Shown piece after piece: positions 24,417-32,909 of a DNA stretch of 64,000 nucleotides. The notes under the pieces are model-generated. The model did not search any database. It had not been told where the DNA came from and saw nothing but the letters and a program-made list of their open reading frames with translations. Positions within the stretch are counted from its first letter, which is position 1, and each line of letters starts with the position of its first letter. Position numbers and translations under genes: made by a program. This stretch comes from Natrialba aegyptia DSM 13077 (GTDB taxonomy: Archaea > Halobacteriota > Halobacteria > Halobacteriales > Natrialbaceae), in NCBI RefSeq assembly GCF_000337535.1, contig NZ_AOIP01000016.1:1-64000 (forward strand). The letters run 5' to 3'.

Positions 24417-25055
24417 ATGACCGACGTACTCGTTCCGGGCGGTCGCGACGTACGCGCCACGCTTACGGAACCGGACGCTGAGACGGATGCCATCGTCGTC
24501 GCTTGTCCGCCCCATCCCCAGCAGGGCGGCTCGCGAACCGATAGCCGACTCGTCGCCGTCGCAGATCGACTCCGCGAAAACGGGGTCGCCTGCCTGCGCT
24601 TTGACTACGGGGAATGGGACGAAGGCTACGGCGAGCGCGAGGACGTACGAAACGCGATCCGGTGGGCCACGGAGCGCTACGACCGCGTCGGCCTCTTTGG
24701 CTTCAGTTTCGGCGCGAGTCTGAGCCTGCTCGCGCCGGCCGATCTCGACGCCGCCGAGCCGCCGGTTGCGGCCGTCGCCGCGCTCGCGCCGACCGCGAGG
24801 CTCGCGGCCGATCTCGATGCAGTCCGCGCACTCGAATCCCTCGACTGCCCGGCCCGAATCGTCGTCGGGGAGCGGGATACGACCGCGGACTGGAAGCCGG
24901 TCGTCGAACGCGCGGCTGAACTCGGCGACGAGAACGAAAACGAAAACGAGTTCGAGGTCGTCACCCTCTCCGCGGACCACTTCTTCGTCGGCCAGACCGA
25001 CACGGTCGCCGAGACTATCGGGCCATTCCTCGAGTCGGCCCTCTGCGAGGAGTGA
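24417..25055 (+). CDS. Alpha/beta hydrolase (dienelactone-hydrolase-like)
   Basis: A 212-residue alpha/beta hydrolase. The nucleophile elbow GFSFG places Ser97; an acid in VVGERDTTADW (about 160) and His in SADHFF (about 191) complete a likely triad. CPPHPQQGGSR (30-40) is the oxyanion-hole loop of the KANL3/Tex30-like branch. A run of alternating Asn and Glu (NENENE, about 174-179) sits in a surface loop. Start chosen at ATG 24417; an ATG six bases upstream is equally possible. Its TGA (25053-25055) is the first codon of palindromic element copy D. Confidence 0.85.
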   Translation: MTDVLVPGGRDVRATLTEPDAETDAIVVACPPHPQQGGSRTDSRLVAVADRLRENGVACLRFDYGEWDEGYGEREDVRNAIRWATERYDRVGLFGFSFGASLSLLAPADLDAAEPPVAAVAALAPTARLAADLDAVRALESLDCPARIVVGERDTTADWKPVVERAAELGDENENENEFEVVTLSADHFFVGQTDTVAETIGPFLESALCEE

Positions 25056-25134
25056 GACGGTCTGCTGTACCGAGTTCCCGGCGCGACCACGGGTCGCGGG
25101 TGTGCCCGAACTGACTACCAGCAGTCCGTGCGAG
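25053..25134 (+). repeat. Dispersed palindromic element, copy D (82 bp), overlaps hydrolase stop codon
   Basis: Begins TGAGACGGTCTGCTGTACC and ends CCAGCAGTCCGTGCGAG, with GGTCGCGGGTGTGCC inside. Its TGA is the stop of the alpha/beta hydrolase; its other end lies three bases from the stop of the convergent HerA gene. Confidence 0.85.
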
Positions 25135-25137
25135 CGG

Positions 25138-27027
25138 TCAGTCCCGTCCGTGACGGGTCAGGCACTTCGAGAGCCCGATCAGTTCCACGGGTTCCGAATT
25201 GTCCGGCGAGTAGACGACCATCTGTCCCTTCTCCATGTAGGGCACCTTTGATTCGAGGTTGCTCGGAATGTTCACGCTCTTGATCGCGTCCTCGTCGCCC
25301 AGATTCAGGACGATGGTCGTGTTGATCTGCTTGAAGACCGCGTCGTGGATGTCCTGGGGGTCCTGCGTGATGAGAAAGAGTCCGAGTCGCTCCTTGCGTC
25401 CCTGTTTAGCGGCCTCGGTGAACTTTTTGATGACCTTCCCCGCCTGCACCGAATCCGCGTCGGTGAGGAAGTTGTGCGCCTCGTCCATCCCGAGGACGAG
25501 CGGCGTCTCCTTGATCCGGTCGTAGGTCGGGTCGTTCGAGAGCTTCTGGTCGATCAGCAGCGAGGATAGCGCCAGCACGATCGTCTCCGTCGCCCGGGTA
25601 TCGTTGATGTGGTAGGTCGGCACCACGGTCAACCCGCCGGGGCGAACGAACTCGTGTACCAGGTCGGTGATCGGCCGCGCGTCCTGATCGAAGACGTGCC
25701 CGAAGCCGAGCACGCGCCGCCGAACCGCGTCGAAGGTCGCCTCGTGGACCCGCCCCGACTCGTCTAACTCCTCGCGCAGCGCGGGGTCGTCGAGAAAGCG
25801 CGTGAACTCGTCGTAGGTCGCGTCGGCCCCGTACTGCTCCCGAAAACGCGGCAGGAGGACGCTGACCAGCGCGCCGTACTGGTTGTCGTTCAACCCGCTG
25901 CCCGCGACCAGCCACGGGTTCTCGTGAACCATCGAAAACGGAATCGTGAACTCGACCTGCTCCGCGCGGTGGTGGCCCGCGGCGTAGGACGAGGAGCCCA
26001 CCTTGGGGATGAACGCCGTCGTATCGTCCCCCCCGCCGTAGGCGATCCTCTCCCGCTCGAGTCGGCGGGCGAACTCGTCGTCCAAGTCGGGGTTGTCGTC
26101 GTGCATCTGGGCGTACTCGTCCTGCGGGTCGAACTGGACGACGGCGGGACCGACCTCGCGGCCGTCTTCCATGGGATACCGCCGCTCGTCGGCGAGGTAC
26201 TGCCGGAGGACGTTCTTCGCGCCGTGGGTCTTCCCCGACCCGGTGCCGCCGGCGACGAGCGTGTGCCGGAAAACGAGCGGGTCGCCGGCCTCGTAGTCGT
26301 CTTTCAGCCGGTAGTCGATCGTCGGCGGCGAGGCGGCGGTTCGAACCTTCTCGCCGCCGACCGAGAGGTGCCCGAGGAAGACGCCGTCGTCGGGCATCTT
26401 GAGGCCGGTCTTGATCGCCTCGGTGTCGTCGGCCTCCCGAATCACCGTCTGGGGTTTGGGGACGCGGTCGGTCATCCGGCGCTCGAGTTCGCCGTCATCA
26501 TCGTAGAGGATGGCTACCGGTTCGAGGTTCGCGACGAACTTGTAATCGGCCTCCTCGATGCCGTCCGTGCGCATCGCCCGCCGCGCGTGGATCTCCGTCG
26601 CGTCGTCGGCGTGGTACTGCTGGGCGTACTCCAGGCCCGTAATGCGACAGAACAGCGTCTCGCCGGTCGACGCTCCGCGGCCGCCGTCCGGATACGGGGC
26701 GAGCAGGTAGCTCCCGATGCGGATCGACGATCGGTTGCCGCGGGTGATATAGGCTCGGAGCGTCGTGTCGTCGCTATCCTCGGCGATTCGCAGGCCCTGG
26801 GAGACGCAGATCGCTCCGATACCGACGTCCTCGCCGCGCGGTTCGGCGGCGGTCGACTCGAAGGAGTCCTCAGCAGTCCCGGTTCCGGCCTCCGCGTCGC
26901 CCGCAGACTCGCTCGCGCGCGCCCGGTCTGCCCGCGCTGTGTCGGCCGTACCGCCGTCCGACACCCCGGAATCGCCGTCGCCGTCGGCGCTGAACTCGCC
27001 GAAATCTCCCAGATCGGTCATACTCAT
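25138..27027 (-). CDS. herA: HerA-like DNA-translocating ATPase
   Basis: A 629-residue HerA/FtsK-type hexameric ATPase that works with the NurA nuclease in DNA end resection. After a disordered acidic N-terminus (about 1-65) comes a HAS-barrel-like domain (about 66-200) and the RecA fold with Walker A GGTGSGKT (260-267) and Walker B LVLGMDEAHNF (about 480-490), plus the LFLITQDPQD sensor segment. NurA is 2.5 kb upstream on the same strand, supporting the role. Start at the ATG at 27027; the 67-residue frame extension is non-coding in character. Symbol by analogy with haloarchaeal HerA. Confidence 0.9.
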   Translation of the reverse strand: MSMTDLGDFGEFSADGDGDSGVSDGGTADTARADRARASESAGDAEAGTGTAEDSFESTAAEPRGEDVGIGAICVSQGLRIAEDSDDTTLRAYITRGNRSSIRIGSYLLAPYPDGGRGASTGETLFCRITGLEYAQQYHADDATEIHARRAMRTDGIEEADYKFVANLEPVAILYDDDGELERRMTDRVPKPQTVIREADDTEAIKTGLKMPDDGVFLGHLSVGGEKVRTAASPPTIDYRLKDDYEAGDPLVFRHTLVAGGTGSGKTHGAKNVLRQYLADERRYPMEDGREVGPAVVQFDPQDEYAQMHDDNPDLDDEFARRLERERIAYGGGDDTTAFIPKVGSSSYAAGHHRAEQVEFTIPFSMVHENPWLVAGSGLNDNQYGALVSVLLPRFREQYGADATYDEFTRFLDDPALREELDESGRVHEATFDAVRRRVLGFGHVFDQDARPITDLVHEFVRPGGLTVVPTYHINDTRATETIVLALSSLLIDQKLSNDPTYDRIKETPLVLGMDEAHNFLTDADSVQAGKVIKKFTEAAKQGRKERLGLFLITQDPQDIHDAVFKQINTTIVLNLGDEDAIKSVNIPSNLESKVPYMEKGQMVVYSPDNSEPVELIGLSKCLTRHGRD

Positions 27028-27073
27028 CCCATCTGACCGGTTCCTAAAACGCGTTTCCCTCCTCGGGTGACTA

Positions 27074-27841
27074 TCAGTCCGACCGCACGGTTCGAACAGC
27101 GAGAACGACGAGTCCGAATGCGATGACGAAGCCGACGCCGAGTTCAGGAACGGAATTCGAGAGCGCATCGAGCGGACCGGTGGTCGTGTCCGCATCCGAA
27201 TTCTCGTCCGCAGTCGTCGCGTTGGCATCCGCCGACAGCGAATCCACGGGGGGATGATCGAACGACTCGAGTTCAGTCTCGCCGCCGTCGATCACGACGG
27301 TCGCCGACTCGCCGACGACCGGCATGGGCCAGTCGGTCGCGAGTTCGATCTCGCTCTCGCCGAACGCGATCGCGGTTTCGCCGGGCGGGGCGTCCGGCGC
27401 GACCGAGACGGTCAGCGTCGCGATCCGCGCCATTCCCGTCGCGCCGCCGGCGACCGGGTCGCGCCACTGCGTCGAGAGCGCCGTCCCCTGCTCGTGAGCG
27501 AGCGTCTGGGTCGCGTACACGTCGGTCTCCTCGTCCTGTTCGATCCACGGCCCGCGTTCGACGTCGGTGATCTCGAGATACTCGGGATGGTACTGCGCGG
27601 CGAGGGTAACGCTGGAAGCGCCGCTGCCGTCGTGGCTCCCCTCGCCGTAGAGGACGACGTCGACGGTGAACTCGTCGCCGGGCTGGGCCGTAATCGTCGC
27701 GGGCTCGGTCGAGATGATCGCGACGCGGTCGCCGGCAGCGACGGATCCAATCCCGCCGAGCGTCAGTGCGCCGACCAGCACAACGACGAATATGGCGGTT
27801 CCCAGTCGTCGTGCGTGTCGGCCTGGAGGGGGCACGGACAT
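27074..27841 (-). CDS. Secreted, membrane-anchored cohesin-like domain protein
   Basis: A 255-residue protein. An N-terminal signal helix (TAIFVVVLVGALTLGGIG, about 14-31) is followed by a cohesin-type beta-sandwich (about 40-190: ITAQPGDEFTVDVVLYGEG, then LAAQYHPEYLEITDVERG and ARIATLTVSVAPDAPPG), an acidic Thr/Asp stalk and a C-terminal TM helix (about 230-250) with a basic tail. Start at ATG 27841, because TATA at about 27873-27879 fits it. A similar domain is in the genes at 38804 and 39636. Lies between herA and a regulator, likely fortuitously. Confidence 0.75.
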   Translation of the reverse strand: MSVPPPGRHARRLGTAIFVVVLVGALTLGGIGSVAAGDRVAIISTEPATITAQPGDEFTVDVVLYGEGSHDGSGASSVTLAAQYHPEYLEITDVERGPWIEQDEETDVYATQTLAHEQGTALSTQWRDPVAGGATGMARIATLTVSVAPDAPPGETAIAFGESEIELATDWPMPVVGESATVVIDGGETELESFDHPPVDSLSADANATTADENSDADTTTGPLDALSNSVPELGVGFVIAFGLVVLAVRTVRSD

Positions 27842-27932
27842 GCGTCTCGTCGGCACCGTTCGTGGGCCATTCGTATATGATTCTCGGGAGTGGTTGAATC
27901 AGGGGAAGCGAACGCGGTAATCGGAAAACAGT

Positions 27933-28619
27933 CTATAGAAACGACTCCATCTCCGTCGACTGCGAAACTTGGCTTGCTCGTCGATCGTACGCGATCGCGT
28001 CGATGTCGGCGAGCGCGGGCAGATGGTTGTGGTGCAGTTCGATCGTCGCCTCGCACCGCTCCGTCGGACCGACCTCCAGCCGCGTCGCAAGCACTGTCGC
28101 GAGTTCATCGACCGAAACCGGCCCGTCCTGTGTCCCGATGAACTCGAGCAGGCGGAGTCGGACGGGGTGGACGAGCCGGTCGAGGAGGGTGGCACCGGCG
28201 TCGGCGTCGGTCTCGAGAAGTAGGGAGAGGATTGCGGGGGAAAGCGGCGGTTCGTCGATGAGGGAGACGGTGAGTGCTGTCGGCTCGGTGTCGGTGTCGA
28301 TGTCGGTGTCGGTATCGCTTGCAGCGGTAGCGGCGGCCTCCCTGTCGAGTTCGACCAGTCCGTGATCAGCGAGTCGCGGCAGGTGAGCGTGAACGAGGCT
28401 GAGACGAACCTCGTGGCGGGCCTGGCCGTCCGAGACGGATGTGTCTTCCCGTTGTAAGAGTTCCGTCGTCAGTTCGGACAGCGAGAGGAAGTGTTCGTCC
28501 ATGAGAACAGAGAGAATGCGGAGACGGCGAGGGTGTCGAAGTACGTCGTAGCGTTCGATAGGAACGGTTACTACCGGATTCCGGTCCCCTATATCTCCGA
28601 GATGAACGTCCGAACCCAT
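27933..28619 (-). CDS. Tandem winged-helix regulator (DUF7344-type)
   Basis: A 228-residue protein with two similar HTH modules: about 20-95 (YDVLRHPRRLRILSVLMD, then LVHAHLPRLADHGLVELD) and about 140-215 (LDRLVHPVRLRLLEFIGT, then ELHHNHLPALADIDAIAYD). The duplicated HxHLPxLAD segment is the hallmark of haloarchaeal DUF7344-type winged helices. An acidic Asp/Thr repeat linker separates them. Start at ATG 28619; an upstream ATG at 28697 adds 26 residues with AT-rich, atypical codons. Target unknown. Confidence 0.75.
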   Translation of the reverse strand: MGSDVHLGDIGDRNPVVTVPIERYDVLRHPRRLRILSVLMDEHFLSLSELTTELLQREDTSVSDGQARHEVRLSLVHAHLPRLADHGLVELDREAAATAASDTDTDIDTDTEPTALTVSLIDEPPLSPAILSLLLETDADAGATLLDRLVHPVRLRLLEFIGTQDGPVSVDELATVLATRLEVGPTERCEATIELHHNHLPALADIDAIAYDRRASQVSQSTEMESFL

Positions 28620-28943
28620 TACCGAACACAACTGCCAGAGCGGGGATAAGGCCGTTTCCAAAACGATTTGGTCTCGATATCTGATGGTATTCGGCATATG
28701 GGCTCGTTCTCCGACCAGATAGTTGAGAGTCGAACCAAGAACGGGTGAATAGAGAGAAGTGACTCTCAGGAATTGTTGATTGTGGATTTAGAAGGAACGT
28801 ATTAATAACAGGTAAGATTAGCAGTAGAGCCGTAGTATTAGGTGATGGAGCGCAGATGGTCGGACCCGTTCCAGTTGTGAATCAAGTTTTTGGTTCTCGG
28901 ATCGTGCACGATATTTTTGCGGCTACGGAACATAGTTGGACGT
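28620..28943. other. Divergent promoter region, AT-rich
   Basis: No gene seen in these 324 bases. The stretch is distinctly AT-rich around 28770-28850 and must hold the divergent promoters of the tandem winged-helix gene and the DUF7113-type gene. Confidence 0.5.
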
Positions 28944-29288
28944 ATGCTCATGGTATGCGGGTGTGCAGGAGACACCGAACTTACCGGGACGCTGTACGAA
29001 CGCGGCGAGCGCGCCCCGTCCTTCGAGGGTGCGCCGAACGAGGACGCTGCATACGTTTGGGTCTGCGACGAGTTCTACGAGGTTGATAGCGGCGGAACCA
29101 GTCAACAGGTCGACGGCAGAGATATCAATCTCGCGTTCGAGTCGCCGATGCCGCGCGGCTTCGATACGCGGGATCAGGCGGTCGAGAACGCCCGCGAGCA
29201 CGTCCGAACGCAGTTCGCCAGGATCGGCGTCGATCCGTCGACGGTCGAGTTCGACATCGAGAAAGTGGAGTTAGATACGGACCTGTAG
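28944..29288 (+). CDS. Haloarchaeal DUF7113-like protein
   Basis: A 114-residue soluble, acidic protein starting MLMVCGCAGDTELTGTLYER, with GAPNEDAAYVWVCDEFYEVD and a C-terminal helix (AVENAREHVRTQFARIG). Three Cys near the N-terminus could bind metal, but the spacing is not a known ribbon. I recall this as the haloarchaeal DUF7113 family, unverified. Single gene; function unknown. The start at 28944 excludes an AT-rich in-frame extension. Confidence 0.65.
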   Translation: MLMVCGCAGDTELTGTLYERGERAPSFEGAPNEDAAYVWVCDEFYEVDSGGTSQQVDGRDINLAFESPMPRGFDTRDQAVENAREHVRTQFARIGVDPSTVEFDIEKVELDTDL

Positions 29289-29586
29289 CACGGCACCCGT
29301 CAACGAAATCGTAGGTTCAGGCGTTCGGGGGCAAAGCCCACGGCGGCGGGCGAAACACAGCCGAGTACGATGAGTGCCGTCAAAGCACGGAAGTCCGGAA
29401 CGGCATCCGAATCGGAACGAGATGTGCCGGCCGACGTGTCGGGAGCAGCGTCGGGGTCGCCGGTACAGTTACAGCGACAGTCACGGGCATCAGCCTCGCT
29501 CCCGGTATCCCGACCATAGCGATGATCGGTGATACCGGACACCGATAGAGAAGGGACACGCCGATCGAGGCAGTGTCAGTAGCCGC

Positions 29587-30861
29587 TCAGTATTCGTCGG
29601 CCCAGCGGTGATCGTCGTACGTTCGCTTGCGGGACGTGTCGAACTGCGTCTCGAGCGTCTCTCGAAGCGATTGCTTCTCCGGCGCGCTGATCCGCGCGAG
29701 TTCGTCCGCCTTCTCGACGATGGCCGGGGGACCGTGGGCGATCGCCACGTCCTGCAGGAGTTGCATCGTCAACCGCTCGCGGGTGTCCGGATCGCGCGTG
29801 AAGGCGTAGGGGGCTTCGATCCGAAAGAGGAGATCCTCGCGCGGGTCGTAGACGACGAAGAACGTGACCTCGTACTGCTCGCGGTCGAGACGGCGCTCGA
29901 CGCCGAGCGCGTCGCCCTCGGCCGAGAGGGGCCGGTCGACGCCGCCCCGCGAGCGAAACCAGTTCGTGTAGGTGAGCGCGTCGGTATATCGCTCCCAGCG
30001 CGTGCCCTCGACGTCCTCGACGAACTCGCCGCGCTCGAGCAGTTGGGTGAACAGCGCGGTGTCGTCGGCCCAGGGGACGCTCACGTCGACATCAGTTTTA
30101 CCTTTCAGCGTCCGTGTGACGACCCGTGTAGCGGGATTCTTGACGAATCCGACGAGGGGCACGCCGCGGTCGACGAACGACTCGACCAGTCGCACGTAGT
30201 TCTCGAGGACCGTCGTCGGCCGCGGGTCCTCGAGCAGGAAGTCGGCCAGATCGGGGTGCTGGTCGGCCCAGCGGAGCAGCCCGCGCGGATAGAGCGGGCC
30301 GTCTAAGACGAGCAGGTCAGACACGTCCTCGGCGTGCGCCAGTGCGTGCTTGCTCTCGGCGAGATAGAGCGCGAGCGCGTGAACGACGCCCTCCGCAAAG
30401 CGGGGTAGCGGTGGGATCTTCACGGCCCGACTGCGGCTGTAGCCCGCGTCGAACTTGCCCCACTCCTCGTCGACGGTCATCGTCTCGTCGTTCGAGTGGA
30501 CCGTCATCACCGTCGTCCGCGAGCGGTGGAGATCGAGTTCGCTCGGCGTCGTGCTCATGGCCGCCTGGGCGATGTCGATGACGAGCCCGTTCTTGAACGT
30601 CGTCGGGTTGATCGTCCCCGCGTCGAGGCCGTGCTGGGTCGGGAACTCGCGCTCTCGCAGGGCGACGGCCTCGCAGTCGACCAACCGCCGGGACCGCTCG
30701 CCGACCGGCTCGAGGATCGTCCGCCCGTCGTCGCGCAGGGGGTCGAGGAACGACTCCCAGACGGTTTCGGCGAACTCGCGGCGGTCGCGTTCGTCGGCAC
30801 CGTGATCGATCCGCCTCGCGAGTTGCGCGATGCCGTCGAAGTGGACCGGATCGAGTGTCAT
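29587..30861 (-). CDS. nurA: NurA-domain DNA double-strand break repair nuclease
   Basis: A 424-residue NurA protein, a 5'-3' nuclease acting with the HerA ATPase. The first catalytic acidic region lies near LVDCEAVALRERE (about 61-73); VLDGPLYPRGLLRW (about 186-199) and the VGFVKNPATR segment (about 242-251) are NurA core motifs, followed by a C-terminal region typical of haloarchaeal members (RSRGGVDRPLSAEG and ISAPEKQSLRETL). Start at ATG 30861 (MTLDPVHFDG); a longer frame to 30888 is unlikely. herA lies downstream on the same strand, separated by two other minus genes and one plus gene. Confidence 0.9.
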   Translation of the reverse strand: MTLDPVHFDGIAQLARRIDHGADERDRREFAETVWESFLDPLRDDGRTILEPVGERSRRLVDCEAVALREREFPTQHGLDAGTINPTTFKNGLVIDIAQAAMSTTPSELDLHRSRTTVMTVHSNDETMTVDEEWGKFDAGYSRSRAVKIPPLPRFAEGVVHALALYLAESKHALAHAEDVSDLLVLDGPLYPRGLLRWADQHPDLADFLLEDPRPTTVLENYVRLVESFVDRGVPLVGFVKNPATRVVTRTLKGKTDVDVSVPWADDTALFTQLLERGEFVEDVEGTRWERYTDALTYTNWFRSRGGVDRPLSAEGDALGVERRLDREQYEVTFFVVYDPREDLLFRIEAPYAFTRDPDTRERLTMQLLQDVAIAHGPPAIVEKADELARISAPEKQSLRETLETQFDTSRKRTYDDHRWADEY

Positions 30862-30984
30862 GCCAGTTGGCTCCCGCCGAACTCGCAAAAAGCCAGTGAT
30901 CGGAGTTACTGCTCGGCCACCGATTGTGCGCCGATATACACGGAACCTGTTAACTCGAGCGCGGGTAAATTACCATCAGAAAAA

Positions 30985-30992
30985 TTATATAA
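30985..30992 (+). promoter_or_regulatory. TATA box of the zinc-ribbon gene
   Basis: TTATATAA sits 28 bases before the ATG at 31020 and only ten before the ATG at 31002, so it selects the 31020 start and implies a leaderless transcript. Confidence 0.6.
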
Positions 30993-31019
30993 GATGGTCG
31001 CATGGATATCACTGTCCCG

Positions 31020-31283
31020 ATGTCACACCGAGGTATGGAGACAGGCGAGCGCGAGGAACGCGCAGTTAACTGGCGGCAGACGAACGCCGGCGTGACACTC
31101 TACGAAGACGAGAATCCGGACGCCTGGATCCGACTCGAATTCGAAGCCGGCATCAACCCAGCGCATCGACTCTACATGATCTGTGACGACTGCGGTGCGG
31201 TGTTCGCCCAGCGGTATAAACCTGGGAAGAGCACCATCTGCGGCGACTGTGGGGCGACGTTCGACCACAAGTCCACAGACTGA
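31020..31283 (+). CDS. Small zinc-ribbon protein
   Basis: An 87-residue protein with two CxxC knuckles, CDDCG (about 58-62) and CGDCG (about 75-79), 14 residues apart, forming one zinc ribbon after a beta-rich region (NAGVTLYEDENPDAWIRLEF). It resembles the haloarchaeal HVO_0649-type zinc-finger microproteins (from memory). A TATA box at 30985-30992 supports the start at 31020; 31035 is a further possible start. It abuts the transposase island on its right. Role unknown; nucleic-acid or protein binding is a guess. Confidence 0.8.
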   Translation: MSHRGMETGEREERAVNWRQTNAGVTLYEDENPDAWIRLEFEAGINPAHRLYMICDDCGAVFAQRYKPGKSTICGDCGATFDHKSTD

Positions 31284-31327
31284 CGAGAACCCACTTATTT
31301 TTCGAGAAGTAATTATTGGGTAAATGT

Positions 31328-31768
31328 CTAGTTCTGCACCTCCTCAACTGGCGTTCGGCCATTGAGTGCTTGATTTGGTCGACCGTAGTTATAGTGATGT
31401 CTGAAGCGTCTGAGCTAGCGGCGTGCGCTGGCTGGACTGTCTCTCCAAAAGGAGTGAAAGCGGTCGATCCGCATTGTGACGGTCTGAAACCACTTTTCGA
31501 CGTAGTTTCGTCGCTGTAGTTGAGCTGACCGCTCAATTCGTGGCGCGAGGGCAGTCAGACCCCTAGCATGGACGAGAAACTCTGCCTCGTCGATATCGTG
31601 TTTCTCGGTGAGTCGATGCAAAAACGCCGCCGCGGGGTCAGTCCCGCGCCAGTTGAACACGTCGATTTCGAGCAATAGCTTTGACTCTGTGTCGACCGCG
31701 GCGTATAACCACTTTTTCTCACCGTCAACCTCGATCTGGTTCTCATCGACCGCGACTCGCGACGCTTA
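31328..31768 (-). pseudogene. IS6-family transposase remnant
   Basis: The C-terminal catalytic half of an IS6-type DDE transposase: VAVDENQIEVDGEKKWLYA, then LEIDVFNWRGTDPAAAFL, FQTVTMRIDRFHSFW and RRFRHHYNYGRPNQALNG. The HTH-bearing N-terminal half is missing and an in-frame TAG at 31415-31417 replaces a Trp codon in the conserved RRWLRRFRHH segment. Residues near LTALAPRIERSAQLQRRN also look scrambled. It cannot encode an active enzyme. Its truncated end meets the IS630 remnant within five bases. Confidence 0.85.
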
Positions 31769-31773
31769 ATAAT

Positions 31774-32670
31774 CAAGATAACTTTTGCAGATATAGACTG
31801 AGGAACTGGTCGATCCAGGACTTAGCGAATCCAAGTCGATCAGTGAGGTCGTTGAAGAAACGGCGAGCGAGAGTGCAGAACGCGCTCCGCTCGCCACAAC
31901 GATTGGTGAAGCACTGCGTTTGAGCACTTTCCAGACCTGCTCAATTGGGTTGAGATGCGGTGAGCCAACCGGAAGAAAGACGAGATCAATAATGTGCGTG
32001 CTTGCGCGTGTGTTCATAGATGTGAGACGAAAAGTTATCCAAGACGAGCAGAATTCGGGAACTCAGATTCTGCTCGCGGACCACCTCCAATAAGGCATAG
32101 ATGTTCTCTCTCGGTTGATCTTCAGGGAACGTCAGGACACCTGTTATGTGCTGTCTCTGTTTTCTTCATCGAACGCGTCTGCGACACGTTCTTCGAGGGT
32201 TTCATCTGCACTTTCTGGCCGAGAGGGGCGTTTTGGGCGTGGTTTAGCGTACGACAGTCTGAGATTCCGGAGGAATCGACCAAGATAATCCGGATGGTAC
32301 TCAATATTGAACTCTTCGTCCATGAGTTGATAAACTTCCTGTGCTTTCCAGGGCTGCCCCTCCCAGAGAAGTTCTATAAGACGCTCTTGTTCCTCGACAC
32401 CGAGATTCGGGGTCTTCCGCCCCCGAAGTTCAGTGTCAAATGACCAAGTCCGCCATTGTTCCATCGACATGCCCAGCGACTTCCAGTCGATGCGGATTTA
32501 CCAATGTCGTCGGCCGCTTCCTCGTACGTTGTACCCTTGTAGAGACGTTTGACAAAGGTGAGCCGTTTGATGATATTTGGATCGTCTGCTGGATGAAGCA
32601 GACGATCCAGTTCCCTCTCACTAAGATGACGAACGAGAACCTGCAGACCCTCATTCGATTTTCGAACGAT
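31774..32670 (-). pseudogene. IS630-family transposase remnant, multiple frameshifts and a deletion
   Basis: Successive frames give parts of an IS630 transposase: HLSERELDRLLHPADDPN and YEEAADDIGKSASTGSRW (HTH), frameshift near 32415, EEQERLIELLWEGQPWKAQE and DEEFNIEYHPDYLGRFLRNL, a deletion near 32145, ALLEVVREQNLSSRILLVLD then NFSSHIYEHTR, a frameshift near 32000, LVFLPVGSPHLNPIEQVWKV, and a last shift near 31880 to FFNDLTDRLGFAKSWIDQFL and the stop. The catalytic domain is split by the deletion. No clean terminal inverted repeats were found. Confidence 0.85.
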
Positions 32671-32909
32671 CTACATCCGACAGATAGTGGCATATCGATT
32701 ATAAAACGATATCGGCGCGCGTGTTTGCAGTCGACCGCGACGCGAAAAACGCCTGATCGGGCCCCACGTCGGTGTCGCGGCGGGTGCTGTCAACCAACCT
32801 CCAGAGAGGGCTCCACGGCCAGAGGCAATGGCGTCAGGGAGCGTTTTCCTCTATTCCAATTCTTATATTCATTCAAAAAACTTATTATATAGTATGATGG
32901 TAACCAATT

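Noticed and set aside
27028-27228. Longer herA start
   Set aside because: The 67 extra residues are Ser/Arg-rich antisense-like sequence covering the end of the cohesin-like gene's 3' neighbour; the ATG at 27027 fits the family.
29300-29542. 80-residue minus-strand frame between the DUF7113-type gene and nurA
   Set aside because: Only a short hydrophobic end resembles a protein; codon bias and homolog recognition are both lacking.
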